Assembly: GCA_024636405.1 (NCBI GenBank)
Contig: JAGXHC010000076.1
Coordinates: forward strand, 1 to 51,756
DNA: 51,756 nt
Origin: Sulfitobacter sp.
Lineage (GTDB): Bacteria > Pseudomonadota > Alphaproteobacteria > Rhodobacterales > Rhodobacteraceae
Direction of reading: 5' to 3'
A program made the position numbers and the translations under genes. Positions 41,106-50,262 of this stretch are shown piece after piece (positions within the stretch are counted from its first letter, which is position 1; each line of letters opens with the position of its first letter). The notes under the pieces are model-generated. The model ran no database searches, was not told the DNA's origin, and worked only from the letters and a program-made list of their open reading frames with translations.

Positions 41106-41549
41106 ATGCGCGTCAGCGTGCAGCAGGCAGCCTTTGATCTGGGCCACGAGACAAATCAATTTGCCTCGGGACATCGCGACATGGGCGGTATCGTGGTTTT
41201 TACCGGTGTGGTCCGCGATCTGCCGGATGATCCGCTTGAGGCGATGGAAATCGAACATTATCCCGGCATGACCGAAGCCGCCCTGCGCGAGATGGCGCAA
41301 GCGGCGATGGCACGATTTTCGCTGGGGGATGCGCTGATTATTCACAGGTTCGGGCGTCTGGTTCCCGGAGAAATGATCATGATGGTTGCAACCGCCGCAC
41401 CGCACCGCACCGACGCGTTTCGTGCGGCTGAGTTTTTGATGGACTACCTCAAGTCGCGCGCGCCCTTTTGGAAGCGGGAGATCACGTCGGGCGGGGCCAA
41501 ATGGGTTGCATCCAAAGGTGCCGATGAGGATGCGCTTGCACGCTGGTAG
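41106..41549 (+). CDS. moaE: Molybdopterin synthase catalytic subunit
   Basis: A 147-residue catalytic subunit. GIVVFTGVVRD, EIEHYPGMTE, HRFGRLVPGE and the MDYLKSRAPFWKRE segment hold the conserved lysines of the active site near the MoaD tail. It is coupled to moaD with a 3-base gap and GAGG in the end of moaD. Together they turn cyclic pyranopterin phosphate into molybdopterin. Confidence 0.95.
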   Translation: MRVSVQQAAFDLGHETNQFASGHRDMGGIVVFTGVVRDLPDDPLEAMEIEHYPGMTEAALREMAQAAMARFSLGDALIIHRFGRLVPGEMIMMVATAAPHRTDAFRAAEFLMDYLKSRAPFWKREITSGGAKWVASKGADEDALARW

Positions 41550-41630
41550 GACTGGGGCGTTGATGCAGCGCAATACCGGCTAACGCGCCAATCGCCAGTG
41601 CAAAGAACATAACATGTGGGGAGTGACAGG

Positions 41631-42077
41631 ATGATAACGTCCATCGTCGTCGGTTTTGACGGATCCGAAGCGGCAGAGCGTGCCCTGCGGATGGCTTGCG
41701 GCATCGCGCAGAAATTTGATGCGCGGTTGGAGGTGTGCCATACGCCGCTTGATGAAACCGTAAGTTATGCCGCCGAGGCGATATCGGGCTTCTATGTGGG
41801 CCCCACAGCATTGCGCGACGAACTATTGCACGACGCCGCGACCGAAATGGCTGCCCGTGCGCGCCAGGTTTTGGCGGACGCGGGCCTGCCACAGGTCAAT
41901 GTGCATATCGACCACGGCGACCCGGCAGACAACCTTCTGGCGCGGGCCGACGCGGTGCAGGCCGATCTTATCGTGACCGGGCGGCGGGGTCTGGGTGATC
42001 TGCGGGGGCTGTTTTTGGGCAGCGTCTCGCATGAGGTCAGCAAGCGTGCGAAATGCGCTTGTCTGACGGTCGCCTGA
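41631..42077 (+). CDS. Universal stress protein (UspA family)
   Basis: A 148-residue alpha/beta domain. The ATP-binding signature G-2x-G-9x-G-S is present as GRRGLGDLRGLFLGS, so it is of the ATP-binding (MJ0577-like) type. The start MITSIVVGFDGSE at 41631 has an AGG-containing site upstream. It stands alone after moaE, 81 bases on. The role in this organism is not known beyond a general stress response. Confidence 0.92.
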   Translation: MITSIVVGFDGSEAAERALRMACGIAQKFDARLEVCHTPLDETVSYAAEAISGFYVGPTALRDELLHDAATEMAARARQVLADAGLPQVNVHIDHGDPADNLLARADAVQADLIVTGRRGLGDLRGLFLGSVSHEVSKRAKCACLTVA

Positions 42078-42165
42078 AGCGGGGCATTCAACAGCAAAAT
42101 TGGCGATGCGGAGACGGATTCGATAATGCGGGTGTCGTGATCGGCGCACCTAAATGCATCTCGCG

Positions 42166-42492
42166 TCAGGCGGTCTTTTGACGCTCGATAAAGGCGCGCA
42201 TTTCTTCGGTTTCATGGCGCGCGTCGCGCAGGCCTTCCATGGCGGCGCGTAATTCTGCTTCGGTCTGGGCAAGCTGATTGGTCAGTTCTGCCTCGCGCTG
42301 CTGCAGATATGTAATCGCCTGGTCGCGGGTTTCTTCCGCCTCATGCAATTCCTGACTCATCCGGTCCAACTGGGCCACATCGTCGGCGGCCACGCGCGTA
42401 AAGCGGTGCAGCAGCCAATTCGCGAACCATCCCAGGCAGAAGGCCACAAACAGGATGATGGCCGTTGCCAGGACAAATTCAGTTCTGCTCAT
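42166..42492 (-). CDS. Hypothetical membrane-anchored coiled-coil protein
   Basis: A 108-residue protein. The N-terminus (MSRTEFVLATAIILFVAFCLGWFANWLL) is a membrane helix, and the rest is a long charged coiled coil (MSQELHEAEETRDQAITYLQ and on). Start 42492 overlaps the preceding gene by 14 bases, so it is translated together with the OmpA-family protein, which would lie at the cell envelope. Not recognised as a named family; a scaffold or partner role for the OmpA protein is inferred. Confidence 0.75.
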   Translation of the reverse strand: MSRTEFVLATAIILFVAFCLGWFANWLLHRFTRVAADDVAQLDRMSQELHEAEETRDQAITYLQQREAELTNQLAQTEAELRAAMEGLRDARHETEEMRAFIERQKTA

Positions 42493-44419
42493 CGCCACTG
42501 CCTTCTTCGTTGCCGTCGTCGGTCTGGCCTTCTGCGTCTGCATCAGCCGTTTCGTTTGTATCACCCGTTTCGGCAACGGATTCCAGCGTTGTTTGCTCAG
42601 GTTCGTTCACTGTATCCGGTCGGATCAGGCGGAATTCGATCCGGCGATTGGCTTCGCGACCCTCCTCGGTCTTGTTATCGGCGATCGGGTCCGCTTCGCC
42701 ATAACCTTTGGCCACGAAAGATCCGGTCAGCACGCGGCGCGCGCGCAGTTCGTTCAAAACCGATTCTGCACGGCTTTGGCTGAGGGCAAGATTCATTTGC
42801 TCGCGGCCCTGCGCGTCGGTGAATCCCTGAATCTCAAGCGGTATGTCCCCGCAACGCTTCAGCGTATCCGCAATGTCGTCCATGGTTCCCAGAGCGGCAG
42901 CATCAATGGTTGCGCTGCCCGGCTCAAAGGTGATCTTGCCAATCTGGAGGATCCTGCCGATCTCCGCCTCGCATTCATCGGGGGAGGGCAGGCCCGCCAC
43001 CGGGTCCAGCTTGACCTGGTATTCAATTTTAATGTCATATTCCGCGCCTTCGCCCAGTTTGCCCGCCAATAGGGTGGCGATCTGATTGCTTGCGTCCGGG
43101 TTGCCGGTATTGCCCGAAATCGACAGCATGACAGGCGTCATCCGCACAGCGCCATTGCTGAGCATCGACAGCGCCTCCAGACCGCTGAGGACACGCGACG
43201 TCCAATCGGATGGCAGGTCTTCGACGATGCGCGCGGCCATATAGACCTTGTCCGATCCGAATCGCGCCTTGGCATAGCTGTCCGCCAGTTCGCGTGAGGC
43301 GGCATCGCTGAGCCTGCCGCGTAACTGCACCTGGCCTTCCGGGCTAAGTGTTGCGGTGAATTCCGGCGGACCCGCGCTAGGGTCTTCGACCTTGGGCAAT
43401 TTCGCGTGCAGCGCAAAGACGTCCGGCAGACTGGATTCCAATTCGCCCACCACACGGTCGAACAGGCTTTGATCGGTACCGGGGGCTGCGATCAAAGTGA
43501 TGTCAGCGTCCGCAAAAGTCACCGATCCGGCGCCAAGCTGGGCCACAGCGTCGATGGCTTGAAGGGCGGCCTCGGACCAGTTCGGGCTGGGCACGCCCAT
43601 ACCGACGGTGCACCGCGCGGTGCCGATTACACCCGCCTTCGTGCCGGCGGCCAGGATGCGGATGCGCGCCCCTTCGGTATCTGCCGAGCAGGCGTCAAAA
43701 CTGGCGCCGTCTGCGGTACGTTCAAAACGTAGAATGAAGGGTGTGATCACGGGCCGCGGCGCTGCAATGTCCAGCGTCAGGCGCACCCCCGACGGGACTG
43801 CCTTTTTCAGCTTGGCTTCCATTTTGGCCTTGGCTGCCGTGCTGTCCGATATGGCGGTGATCGTGACGCGACCGGCCTCAACGGATGCTTTTGCACGTGG
43901 CAGTTGCGCCATCGCTGTCACCGCAAAAGCCAGCGCTTCTTCCCAGCCGTCCGGGGCGGGATAATCTGCTGATTCGAGCAGATCCGTTATATTGTCACTT
44001 CCCGACAGGGCACGGAATCGCTTGGCGACTGCCTCGCGGTCAGTGGTGGCCGGGATCAGCCCGATGATGGAAATGCCCGAACCGTTGCGCAGCACTTCAA
44101 CGGAGAATCGCGGCGGGGCGATGGCGGTCTGGGCCTCCACCTCCATTTCGTCTATGACGCGCGCAGCGTCGACCACGGAACCAGCCGTGGACAGGGCGCG
44201 AAACCGGACCGCTTCGGTCGGCGCAATGCCCGCCAGCGTGACCTGAAGCCCGTCTGCCTGCACTTCGGCCCATGTCATGCCTAGATCGTCCAGCGCATCG
44301 CGCACCCCGATTTCGGAATTGTCCTCTATCAGTTGGACGGAAAAATTAGCCGCCACCAGCGAAATGACCGCAGCAGCGGCAAAGGTCAGGACGATGGTCA
44401 AAAGGGCGGATAGGCGCAT
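42479..44419 (-). CDS. OmpA-family protein with BON-like repeats
   Basis: A 646-residue envelope protein. An N-terminal hydrophobic segment (about 3-25) anchors or exports it. Residues about 40-480 contain repeated alpha/beta units of BON-like type (LQVTLAGIAPT, VQLRGRLSDA). The peptidoglycan-binding OmpA domain is at about 490-605 with ITFEPGSATID, IQGFTDAQGREQMNLALSQSRAESV and NRRIEFRLI. A very acidic tail rich in Asp, Glu and Asn follows. It probably links the membrane to the cell wall. It overlaps the downstream coiled-coil gene. Confidence 0.85.
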   Translation of the reverse strand: MRLSALLTIVLTFAAAAVISLVAANFSVQLIEDNSEIGVRDALDDLGMTWAEVQADGLQVTLAGIAPTEAVRFRALSTAGSVVDAARVIDEMEVEAQTAIAPPRFSVEVLRNGSGISIIGLIPATTDREAVAKRFRALSGSDNITDLLESADYPAPDGWEEALAFAVTAMAQLPRAKASVEAGRVTITAISDSTAAKAKMEAKLKKAVPSGVRLTLDIAAPRPVITPFILRFERTADGASFDACSADTEGARIRILAAGTKAGVIGTARCTVGMGVPSPNWSEAALQAIDAVAQLGAGSVTFADADITLIAAPGTDQSLFDRVVGELESSLPDVFALHAKLPKVEDPSAGPPEFTATLSPEGQVQLRGRLSDAASRELADSYAKARFGSDKVYMAARIVEDLPSDWTSRVLSGLEALSMLSNGAVRMTPVMLSISGNTGNPDASNQIATLLAGKLGEGAEYDIKIEYQVKLDPVAGLPSPDECEAEIGRILQIGKITFEPGSATIDAAALGTMDDIADTLKRCGDIPLEIQGFTDAQGREQMNLALSQSRAESVLNELRARRVLTGSFVAKGYGEADPIADNKTEEGREANRRIEFRLIRPDTVNEPEQTTLESVAETGDTNETADADAEGQTDDGNEEGSGDEQN

Positions 44420-44480
44420 GTAACTGTTCTCGAACCGTTGACTCGAGGGTTGTGATACGCCCGCAAGCCGGGGGGCGCAA

Positions 44481-45467
44481 TCACACCAGCAGGGCGAGGG
44501 CGAAAAACACCAGCGGGATAATGCCTGTATCGCGGTTGGCGTGAAACAATTTCAACATCTTGGCAGGGTTTTCAATGTCGAGGCCGCGCAATTGCCACGC
44601 CATGTGCCAGCCCATCGCCCAAGGTCCCGCCAGTGCCACCACCAACGCCAGCACCGATGCCTCCGGCAGCGTGGAAAAGATCACAGCCAGCCCCATCAGT
44701 CCCACTGTTGCCATCAGAAAACGCCGCAACCAGTGCGCCGTTCGGGTCCCGAAAAGCCGCGCCGTGGATTTCACCCCGATCAGCGCGTCGTCCTCTGTGT
44801 CCTGATGGGCATAGATGGTGTCATAAAACAGCGTCCACGCGATCCCGGCGAGATAAAGCAGAACCGCAGGCGATTGCAGCGCGCCGGTATGCGCTGTCCA
44901 GGCCAGCAGCGCGCCCCAATTGAACGCAAGTCCCAGAAACACTTGCGGCCACCAGGTGAACCGCTTGGCATAGGGGTAGACCGCCACCGGCAGCAGCGCC
45001 AGCACCCCCAGCGCGATGGCCGCGCGGTTGAACGTCAGCAGAATGATCAGCGAAAGCAACATTTGCACCACCATCCACAGCAGCGCGGCGCGCACGCTGA
45101 CCTGTTTTGATGGAATCGGGCGCGACCTGGTGCGCGCAACCTTGGCGTCGATATGGCGGTCGGTAATATCATTCCACGTGCAACCGGCGCCGCGCATCAG
45201 GAACGCGCCCAATCCGCAACCTGCAAAAATCCACAGATCGCCCCAGCCGATTTGTTGATCAAAGAGCATGGCAAGGGCCAGACCCCACCAGCACGGCAGC
45301 AACAACAGCCACGTGCCGATAGGCCGGTCCGCGCGGCTTAGCCGCAGGAACGGGCGCGCGGGCAGGGGCGCATAGCGGTCCACCCAGTTGTCGGATGGTG
45401 CATCCGCCACGCGGTCCAAGTGCGGCGTGTGGTCCGGCGCATCTGGCGAAGGCGGCAGGTCTTGCAT
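44481..45467 (-). CDS. ubiA: 4-hydroxybenzoate polyprenyltransferase
   Basis: Ubiquinone-biosynthesis prenyltransferase of the inner membrane, 328 residues and eight to nine helices. The two Asp-rich motifs are NDITDRHIDAKVARTRSRP and DTIYAHQDTEDDALIG, which bind the Mg-diphosphate. The first about 40 residues are hydrophilic, longer than in E. coli. The start is only 12 bases from the divergent rsmE start, so its promoter must lie inside rsmE or the region is read from a longer transcript. Confidence 0.93.
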   Translation of the reverse strand: MQDLPPSPDAPDHTPHLDRVADAPSDNWVDRYAPLPARPFLRLSRADRPIGTWLLLLPCWWGLALAMLFDQQIGWGDLWIFAGCGLGAFLMRGAGCTWNDITDRHIDAKVARTRSRPIPSKQVSVRAALLWMVVQMLLSLIILLTFNRAAIALGVLALLPVAVYPYAKRFTWWPQVFLGLAFNWGALLAWTAHTGALQSPAVLLYLAGIAWTLFYDTIYAHQDTEDDALIGVKSTARLFGTRTAHWLRRFLMATVGLMGLAVIFSTLPEASVLALVVALAGPWAMGWHMAWQLRGLDIENPAKMLKLFHANRDTGIIPLVFFALALLV

Positions 45468-45479
45468 ATATCATGGTCC

Positions 45480-46202
45480 ATGAACGCGAAAATCAGACTT
45501 TATGTAGATCACCCGTTGGGTCAGGGGCAATCGGTTCCTTTGGACAAGGCGCAGGCGCATTACCTGTTCGGCGTGATGCGGCTGTCGGTGGGCGCGGCGG
45601 TGCTGCTGTTCAACGGACGCGATGGCGAATGGCGCGCCGAGGTCGCCGAGGCAGGCAAGCGCGGCGGTGAGCTCTGTGTGGCGGAACAGACCCGCCCACT
45701 GCACATGCCGCCTGATCTGTGGCTTTGTTTCGCGCCGATCAAAAAGGCGCGCACCGATTATATCGTTGAAAAAGCGGCAGAGATGGGCGCGCGACGGATC
45801 GTCCCGGTGATGACCGATTTCACCAATTCAGGCCGGGTTCAGCGTGACCGCCTGCAAGCCCACGCCGTCGAGGCGGCTGAACAATGCGGCGGTTCCTTCG
45901 TGCCGGAGGTGGCGGATGCGACCAAGCTTGACCGCTTGCTGGAAGGCTGGGACATTGCCCGCCAGATCATGTTTTGCGATGAAACACTTGCGGGAGCAAC
46001 GGCAGGCCTGCCTGCTCAGGCACCGGGCCCATGGGCGATTTTGATCGGCCCCGAAGGGGGCTTTTCTGACCGCGAACGCAGCCGGCTGCACGGGTTGGAT
46101 CACGCCCACCCTGTCACGCTTGGCCCGCGCATCCTGCGCGCTGACACAGCGGCTGTGGCTGCTTTGACGGTTTGGCAAAAGGCGCTGGGGGATTGGTCAT
46201 GA
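45480..46202 (+). CDS. rsmE: 16S rRNA (uracil-1498-N3)-methyltransferase
   Basis: A 240-residue SPOUT-class methyltransferase. An N-terminal PUA-like part is followed by the trefoil-knot domain with LIGPEGGFSDRE and LGPRILRADTAAVAAL, the S-adenosylmethionine site. KKARTDYIVEKAAEMG and PVMTDF match the family. Start 45480 (MNAKIRLYVD) is the only one giving the family N-terminus; its Shine-Dalgarno is poor. Divergent from ubiA. Confidence 0.93.
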   Translation: MNAKIRLYVDHPLGQGQSVPLDKAQAHYLFGVMRLSVGAAVLLFNGRDGEWRAEVAEAGKRGGELCVAEQTRPLHMPPDLWLCFAPIKKARTDYIVEKAAEMGARRIVPVMTDFTNSGRVQRDRLQAHAVEAAEQCGGSFVPEVADATKLDRLLEGWDIARQIMFCDETLAGATAGLPAQAPGPWAILIGPEGGFSDRERSRLHGLDHAHPVTLGPRILRADTAAVAALTVWQKALGDWS

Positions 46203-46235
46203 TCAGATTGACAGCACGGAACAAGGTGGAACGCG

Positions 46236-46763
46236 ATGTCCTTTTTTAGACCCGAAGCGCGCGCCGAGATCTGGCGCTGGCGTGAAACGCTAATCGGGGG
46301 CGGTATCGTGTTGGCTGGTTTGTGGCTGGTCGCGGGGCCGGGGCTTTTGCTGGCCATACCGGGCTATGCATTATTGCTGGGCGGGGCCGGGTTGATCTGG
46401 ATGGGCGTTCAGCGGGCGCGGTTCCGCGGCGCGGATGGCGGCGTGGGCGCGGTCCAGGTCGATGAAGGGCAGGTCAGCTATTTTGGTCCGTTGACCGGGG
46501 GTGCCGTCGCGCTGCGCGAGTTGGACCGGCTCAGCCTTGAGCGCCAGATGTACCCGGCCCATTGGCGGCTGGATCAGTCCGGCCAGCCGCCTGTCCTGAT
46601 TCCGGTCAACGCTGCCGGATCCGAGGCGCTTTTTGACGCTTTCGCCACGCTGCCGGGCCTGCGCACGGAACGGATGCTGTTCGAGTTGCGCGCCACCAAA
46701 CATCAGTCCGTGGTGATCTGGGAGCGCATTACACCACCGCCTGATCACCGCTTGCTGCATTGA
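46236..46763 (+). CDS. Hypothetical membrane protein
   Basis: Not recognised. A 175-residue protein with two closely spaced membrane helices (about 18-37 and 40-58), then a soluble domain of about 110 residues (GAVQVDEGQVSYFGPLTG and on, ending in RITPPPDHRLLH). It lies 33 bases after rsmE and 62 before gshA, in the same direction, so it is likely in one transcription unit. Codon use looks native. Confidence 0.75.
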   Translation: MSFFRPEARAEIWRWRETLIGGGIVLAGLWLVAGPGLLLAIPGYALLLGGAGLIWMGVQRARFRGADGGVGAVQVDEGQVSYFGPLTGGAVALRELDRLSLERQMYPAHWRLDQSGQPPVLIPVNAAGSEALFDAFATLPGLRTERMLFELRATKHQSVVIWERITPPPDHRLLH

Positions 46764-46825
46764 CACCCCTGCCAATTCCGCCCATCCCTTGGGACGCGTT
46801 TGAACCAGAAATCGGAGCCTCCCTC

Positions 46826-48196
46826 ATGTCCATTCCACAATCAGGCGGCGGCCCGATCGAAAGCCACAACCAGCTGGCCGAATACCTTGCCGATGGCTGC
46901 AAGCCCAAGGAAGACTGGCGCATCGGCACGGAGCACGAAAAATTCGGCTACTGCAAAGATACGTTGAAACCCCTGCCTTATGAGGGTGACCGTTCCATCC
47001 GGGCGATGTTGGAAGGATTGCGGGACCGTCACAACTGGGCCGAGGTTCGCGAGGGTGACAAATTGATCGGACTGGAAAAGGACGGCGCCAATGTCAGCCT
47101 TGAACCGGGCGGCCAGCTTGAGCTTTCCGGCGCCCCGGTCGAGACGATCCACGAAACCTGCGATGAAGTGAACGTTCACTTGCGCGAGGTCAAGGATGTG
47201 GCGGACGCGATTGGCGTCGGTTTCATCGGTCTGGGGGCGGCACCGATCTGGACCCACGACCAGATGGATCTGATGCCCAAGGGCCGCTACAAGTTGATGA
47301 ATGAATATATGGGCCGGGTCGGCAGCATGGGCCGGGTCATGATGCGGCGCACCTGCACCGTTCAGGTCAATCTTGATTTCGGGTCAGAGGCCGATATGGT
47401 CAAGAAAATGCGCGTGGCGCTGGCGCTGCAGCCGGTGGCGACCGCGCTTTTTGCAAATTCCCCGTTTTTTGAGGGGAAAATAAACAGCTACAAATCCCTG
47501 CGCAGCCGCGTCTGGCGCGATCTGGATTCCGCGCGCACCGGAATGTTGCCCTTTGTTTTCGAGGACGGCATGGGGTTTGAACGTTGGGTGGACTACGCGC
47601 TGGATGTCCCGATGTATTTTGTCTACCGCGATGGCAAATATATTGACGCACTGGGGATGTCCTTTCGCGATTTTCTCAAAGGAAAACTGCCTGCTTTGCC
47701 CGGTGAAATGCCGACGCTCAGCGATTGGGCCGATCACCTGACCACTGCATTCCCGGAAGCCCGGCTCAAGAAATATATCGAAATGCGCGGCGCTGATGGT
47801 GGCCCGTGGCGGCGGCTTTGTGCGCTGCCGGCCTATTGGGTCGGGCTGATGTACGATCAGGGCGCGCTGGACGCCGCGTGGGATCTGGTAAAAGACTGGA
47901 CCCCGTCACAGCGCGACGCCCTGCGCGTCGCAGCCAGCATTGACGGCTTGCAGGCCAAGGTTACAGGCATCAACATGCACGATATCGCCCGCGAAACCGT
48001 CGCCATGTCAGAGGCCGGCCTGAAGGCGCGCGCCCGCAGCGGTGCAGGCGGAATGATCCAGGATGAGACGCACTTTCTCAACGCGCTCAAGGAAAGCATT
48101 GAATCCGGCAAGGTGCCGGCCGACGAAATGCTGGACGATTACAACGGCAAATGGAACGGCGATTTGACCCGCATCTATGCGGATTACTCTTATTGA
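46826..48196 (+). CDS. gshA: Glutamate-cysteine ligase (class II, plant/proteobacterial type)
   Basis: First enzyme of glutathione synthesis: glutamate + cysteine + ATP. The 456-residue protein has the plant/alpha-type features IGTEHEKFGYC, SLEPGGQLELSGAP, HMDQMDLMPK-type and MRRTCTVQVNLDF, NSPFFEGK and EMRGADGGPWRRLCALPAYW. ATG 46826 (MSIPQSGGG) is used; an in-frame ATG at 46760 would add residues that match nothing. GGAG sits 10 bases upstream. Glutathione is a hallmark of this lineage. Confidence 0.94.
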   Translation: MSIPQSGGGPIESHNQLAEYLADGCKPKEDWRIGTEHEKFGYCKDTLKPLPYEGDRSIRAMLEGLRDRHNWAEVREGDKLIGLEKDGANVSLEPGGQLELSGAPVETIHETCDEVNVHLREVKDVADAIGVGFIGLGAAPIWTHDQMDLMPKGRYKLMNEYMGRVGSMGRVMMRRTCTVQVNLDFGSEADMVKKMRVALALQPVATALFANSPFFEGKINSYKSLRSRVWRDLDSARTGMLPFVFEDGMGFERWVDYALDVPMYFVYRDGKYIDALGMSFRDFLKGKLPALPGEMPTLSDWADHLTTAFPEARLKKYIEMRGADGGPWRRLCALPAYWVGLMYDQGALDAAWDLVKDWTPSQRDALRVAASIDGLQAKVTGINMHDIARETVAMSEAGLKARARSGAGGMIQDETHFLNALKESIESGKVPADEMLDDYNGKWNGDLTRIYADYSY

Positions 48197-48267
48197 TAAT
48201 CCTTCTTGAGTGGCGGGTGCGGTAACGGTAGCGTGATCGCACACGATAAACACCAAAGGATATTCAA

Positions 48268-48540
48268 ATGCGTGATTTTTTCATTCGGTCGCTCGAAATC
48301 GTCATTAACGTCGTCGTTGTCATCGCTGCCATCGGCATCATTATCGGGGCCGGTGCGGCGTTGTTCGGTGGCGGTTCCATGCAGGCCCAGACCGGGATGC
48401 CCGGTTTCCTTGCCGCTCTGCTCATCTTGATTGGTGGATTTCTTTATCTCGTGATCATGGCCGGATTCATGTATCTGGGGCTGGGGATCTATCAGAACAC
48501 AAAGCGGACGGCGGAACTGCTGGAACTGCAGGCACGCTGA
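48268..48540 (+). CDS. Small hypothetical membrane protein
   Basis: A 90-residue protein with two or three hydrophobic segments (about 8-34 and 44-75) around a short Gln/Gly/Met-rich loop and a charged tail (YQNTKRTAELLELQAR). Not recognised. AAAGGA precedes the start. A strong stem-loop follows its stop. Confidence 0.75.
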   Translation: MRDFFIRSLEIVINVVVVIAAIGIIIGAGAALFGGGSMQAQTGMPGFLAALLILIGGFLYLVIMAGFMYLGLGIYQNTKRTAELLELQAR

Positions 48541-48544
48541 CCCA

Positions 48545-48574
48545 TTCGACGGGGCGGTAAGCCGCCTCGTCGAA
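48545..48574 (+). terminator. Strong stem-loop after the small membrane-protein gene
   Basis: A 13-bp stem with one G-U pair (48545-48557 with 48562-48574) closes a TAAG loop. No U-tract follows, so it may protect the 3' end or act with Rho. Confidence 0.6.
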
Positions 48575-48680
48575 GCCCCCTGTCGTTCGGATACAGAGCA
48601 AGACACTGCATCTGCGCGATTGCCGCGTACATGAAAAGTATTACGTCGATATAGCGGTCTCGCGTCACGTCAGCGGGGTG

Positions 48681-49352
48681 CTATTTCAGCCTGTCCAGCG
48701 TGACAGTGAAGATGCCTGATCGCATGCGGATTTGCTGCAGGTTCTGCTGACCAGCGGTCGCATAGGTCAGCCGCATATTGGCCGAGGAAATGCGCAGCGG
48801 CGACAGATGCCCCGGCCCGGCGATCACCGTATAGAAAATATCGCAGATCAAGGTATCGGTCCCGCTTTGTGCGGCCTTCGGGGTCAGCGCAATCACACGT
48901 CTGCCGTCGTAAATGCGGATCACCTGGGGGCACCCGTCGGCGTCGATCAGATATCCTATGGCCTGAACCGGGTCGATCACACTGGCAGGCACCCGGGCAA
49001 TGTCAGAAAGGTCGGTTTCCTCAGATGCGGGCGTCACGGTGGTGCGGATCGCGCGCCCCTTGCTGATCTGAACCGTGACCTTGCGCGACTTTCGTGAGGA
49101 TTGGCTGACACCGACAAATTCGCGCACCGCCGCGCCGGCATTGCGCGATGTGCCCGTAAAGGTGCCATTGAAAACCCCCAGCGGCGTATTGTTCAGCCGC
49201 GACTTTACCGTCTCGCCGGATGCAGTGCGCTGAAAAGACAATTGCCCCAACATGGTATCGCCCAGATTCACGCTGAAATCCGCAGCCTGCGCAGGAATTG
49301 CAGCGCAAAGTACCATCGCAAATGCGCAGGCGGTTCGGACAGGAAATATCAT
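48681..49352 (-). CDS. Secreted DUF3108-like hypothetical protein
   Basis: A 223-residue protein with a Sec signal peptide (about 1-23, ending IPAQA), then a beta-rich domain (FSVNLGDTMLGQLSFQRTASG). The DUF3108-like call rests on the general layout and is tentative. It starts with a 4-base overlap on the next gene upstream (49349-49657), so it is in one operon with plsY and the dihydroorotase-like gene. Role unknown; an envelope protein. Confidence 0.7.
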   Translation of the reverse strand: MIFPVRTACAFAMVLCAAIPAQAADFSVNLGDTMLGQLSFQRTASGETVKSRLNNTPLGVFNGTFTGTSRNAGAAVREFVGVSQSSRKSRKVTVQISKGRAIRTTVTPASEETDLSDIARVPASVIDPVQAIGYLIDADGCPQVIRIYDGRRVIALTPKAAQSGTDTLICDIFYTVIAGPGHLSPLRISSANMRLTYATAGQQNLQQIRMRSGIFTVTLDRLK

Positions 49353-49657
49353 GACGCGGATCTTTCACGCTGCGTGAAGGGGTTGGTGGCCGTGACATCA
49401 GGAACGTAGCCGCGCAGAAAGGCGATGACTTTGGCTGCGGGCATTTCGCAGGGAAACATCCGTGGTCCGGCGCTCAGGTCGTAGAAGTTGAGGCTGATGT
49501 AATCTGACCCGCCCAATTCCTCTGCCACCAATTTGTTAGAGCGGCCATTGTTAAAGGGCGTGCGCGTCACAACGTAGCGTCGGCCCCCCGCCTGGCCGTA
49601 ACCGGTTCCTTGGGGAATGGCACGCAACCGCGCCGCCATATCAGGCGGAGGTGTCAC
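49349..49657 (-). CDS. Hypothetical protein in the pyrC-plsY operon
   Basis: A 102-residue soluble protein. Basic segments (RRYVVTRTPFNNGRSNKL) and a C-terminal region with CEMPAAKVIAFLRGYVPD are visible. Not recognised. It overlaps plsY by 4 bases and the DUF3108-like gene by 4 bases, so it is translationally coupled on both sides. Confidence 0.75.
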   Translation of the reverse strand: MTPPPDMAARLRAIPQGTGYGQAGGRRYVVTRTPFNNGRSNKLVAEELGGSDYISLNFYDLSAGPRMFPCEMPAAKVIAFLRGYVPDVTATNPFTQRERSAS

Positions 49658-50262
49658 GTTTTCTGGCCGATCTTCGGCTCAGTATTCGCCTTGATGCGGC
49701 TGATGTTGGCGCGGTGGCGCCAGAAAATCAGCACCGTCAGCACGATCCCCAGTATCAACACCTGGCCGTAGCCAAGGAAAACCAGCAGGAAGGTGGAAAT
49801 CGCCGCTGCCGCCAGCGCCCCCATTGACGATATCCGTGTCGCGGCGACCGCAATCAGCCAGGCAATGCAACACCCCAGACCCACAGGCCAGGCAAGGGCC
49901 AGCAGAATGCCAAGGAAGGTCGCGACGCCCTTGCCCCCGCGAAAGCCCAACCAGATCGGATAGCAATGGCCCAGCATCGCGGCAAGCGCTGCGATCTGTG
50001 CCGCATCCTCGCCCGCAAACAGCCGCGCCAGCAGAACCGCAACCGCACCTTTGGCCCCGTCCAGCAAAAGCGTCAGTCCCGCCGCAGTCTTGTTGCCGGT
50101 GCGCAATACGTTGGTGGCACCGGTATTGCCCGAGCCGATGGTGCGCAGGTCGCCCAGCCCCATCTGGCGGGTCAGAACCATGCCAAAGGGAATGGAGCCC
50201 AGGCCGTAGCCGATCAGGGCCCAGAGCAAAAGGACGATCAGAGAGCTATCAATTGGGGGCAT
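49654..50262 (-). CDS. plsY: Acyl-phosphate:glycerol-3-phosphate acyltransferase
   Basis: First acylation step of phospholipid synthesis in the inner membrane, using acyl-phosphate. The 202-residue protein has the PlsY motifs GSIPFG, GSGNTGATNVLR and GFRGGKGVAT, with about six helices. It shares a base with the dihydroorotase-like start, a pairing that I recall from other Rhodobacterales. Confidence 0.94.
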   Translation of the reverse strand: MPPIDSSLIVLLLWALIGYGLGSIPFGMVLTRQMGLGDLRTIGSGNTGATNVLRTGNKTAAGLTLLLDGAKGAVAVLLARLFAGEDAAQIAALAAMLGHCYPIWLGFRGGKGVATFLGILLALAWPVGLGCCIAWLIAVAATRISSMGALAAAAISTFLLVFLGYGQVLILGIVLTVLIFWRHRANISRIKANTEPKIGQKT

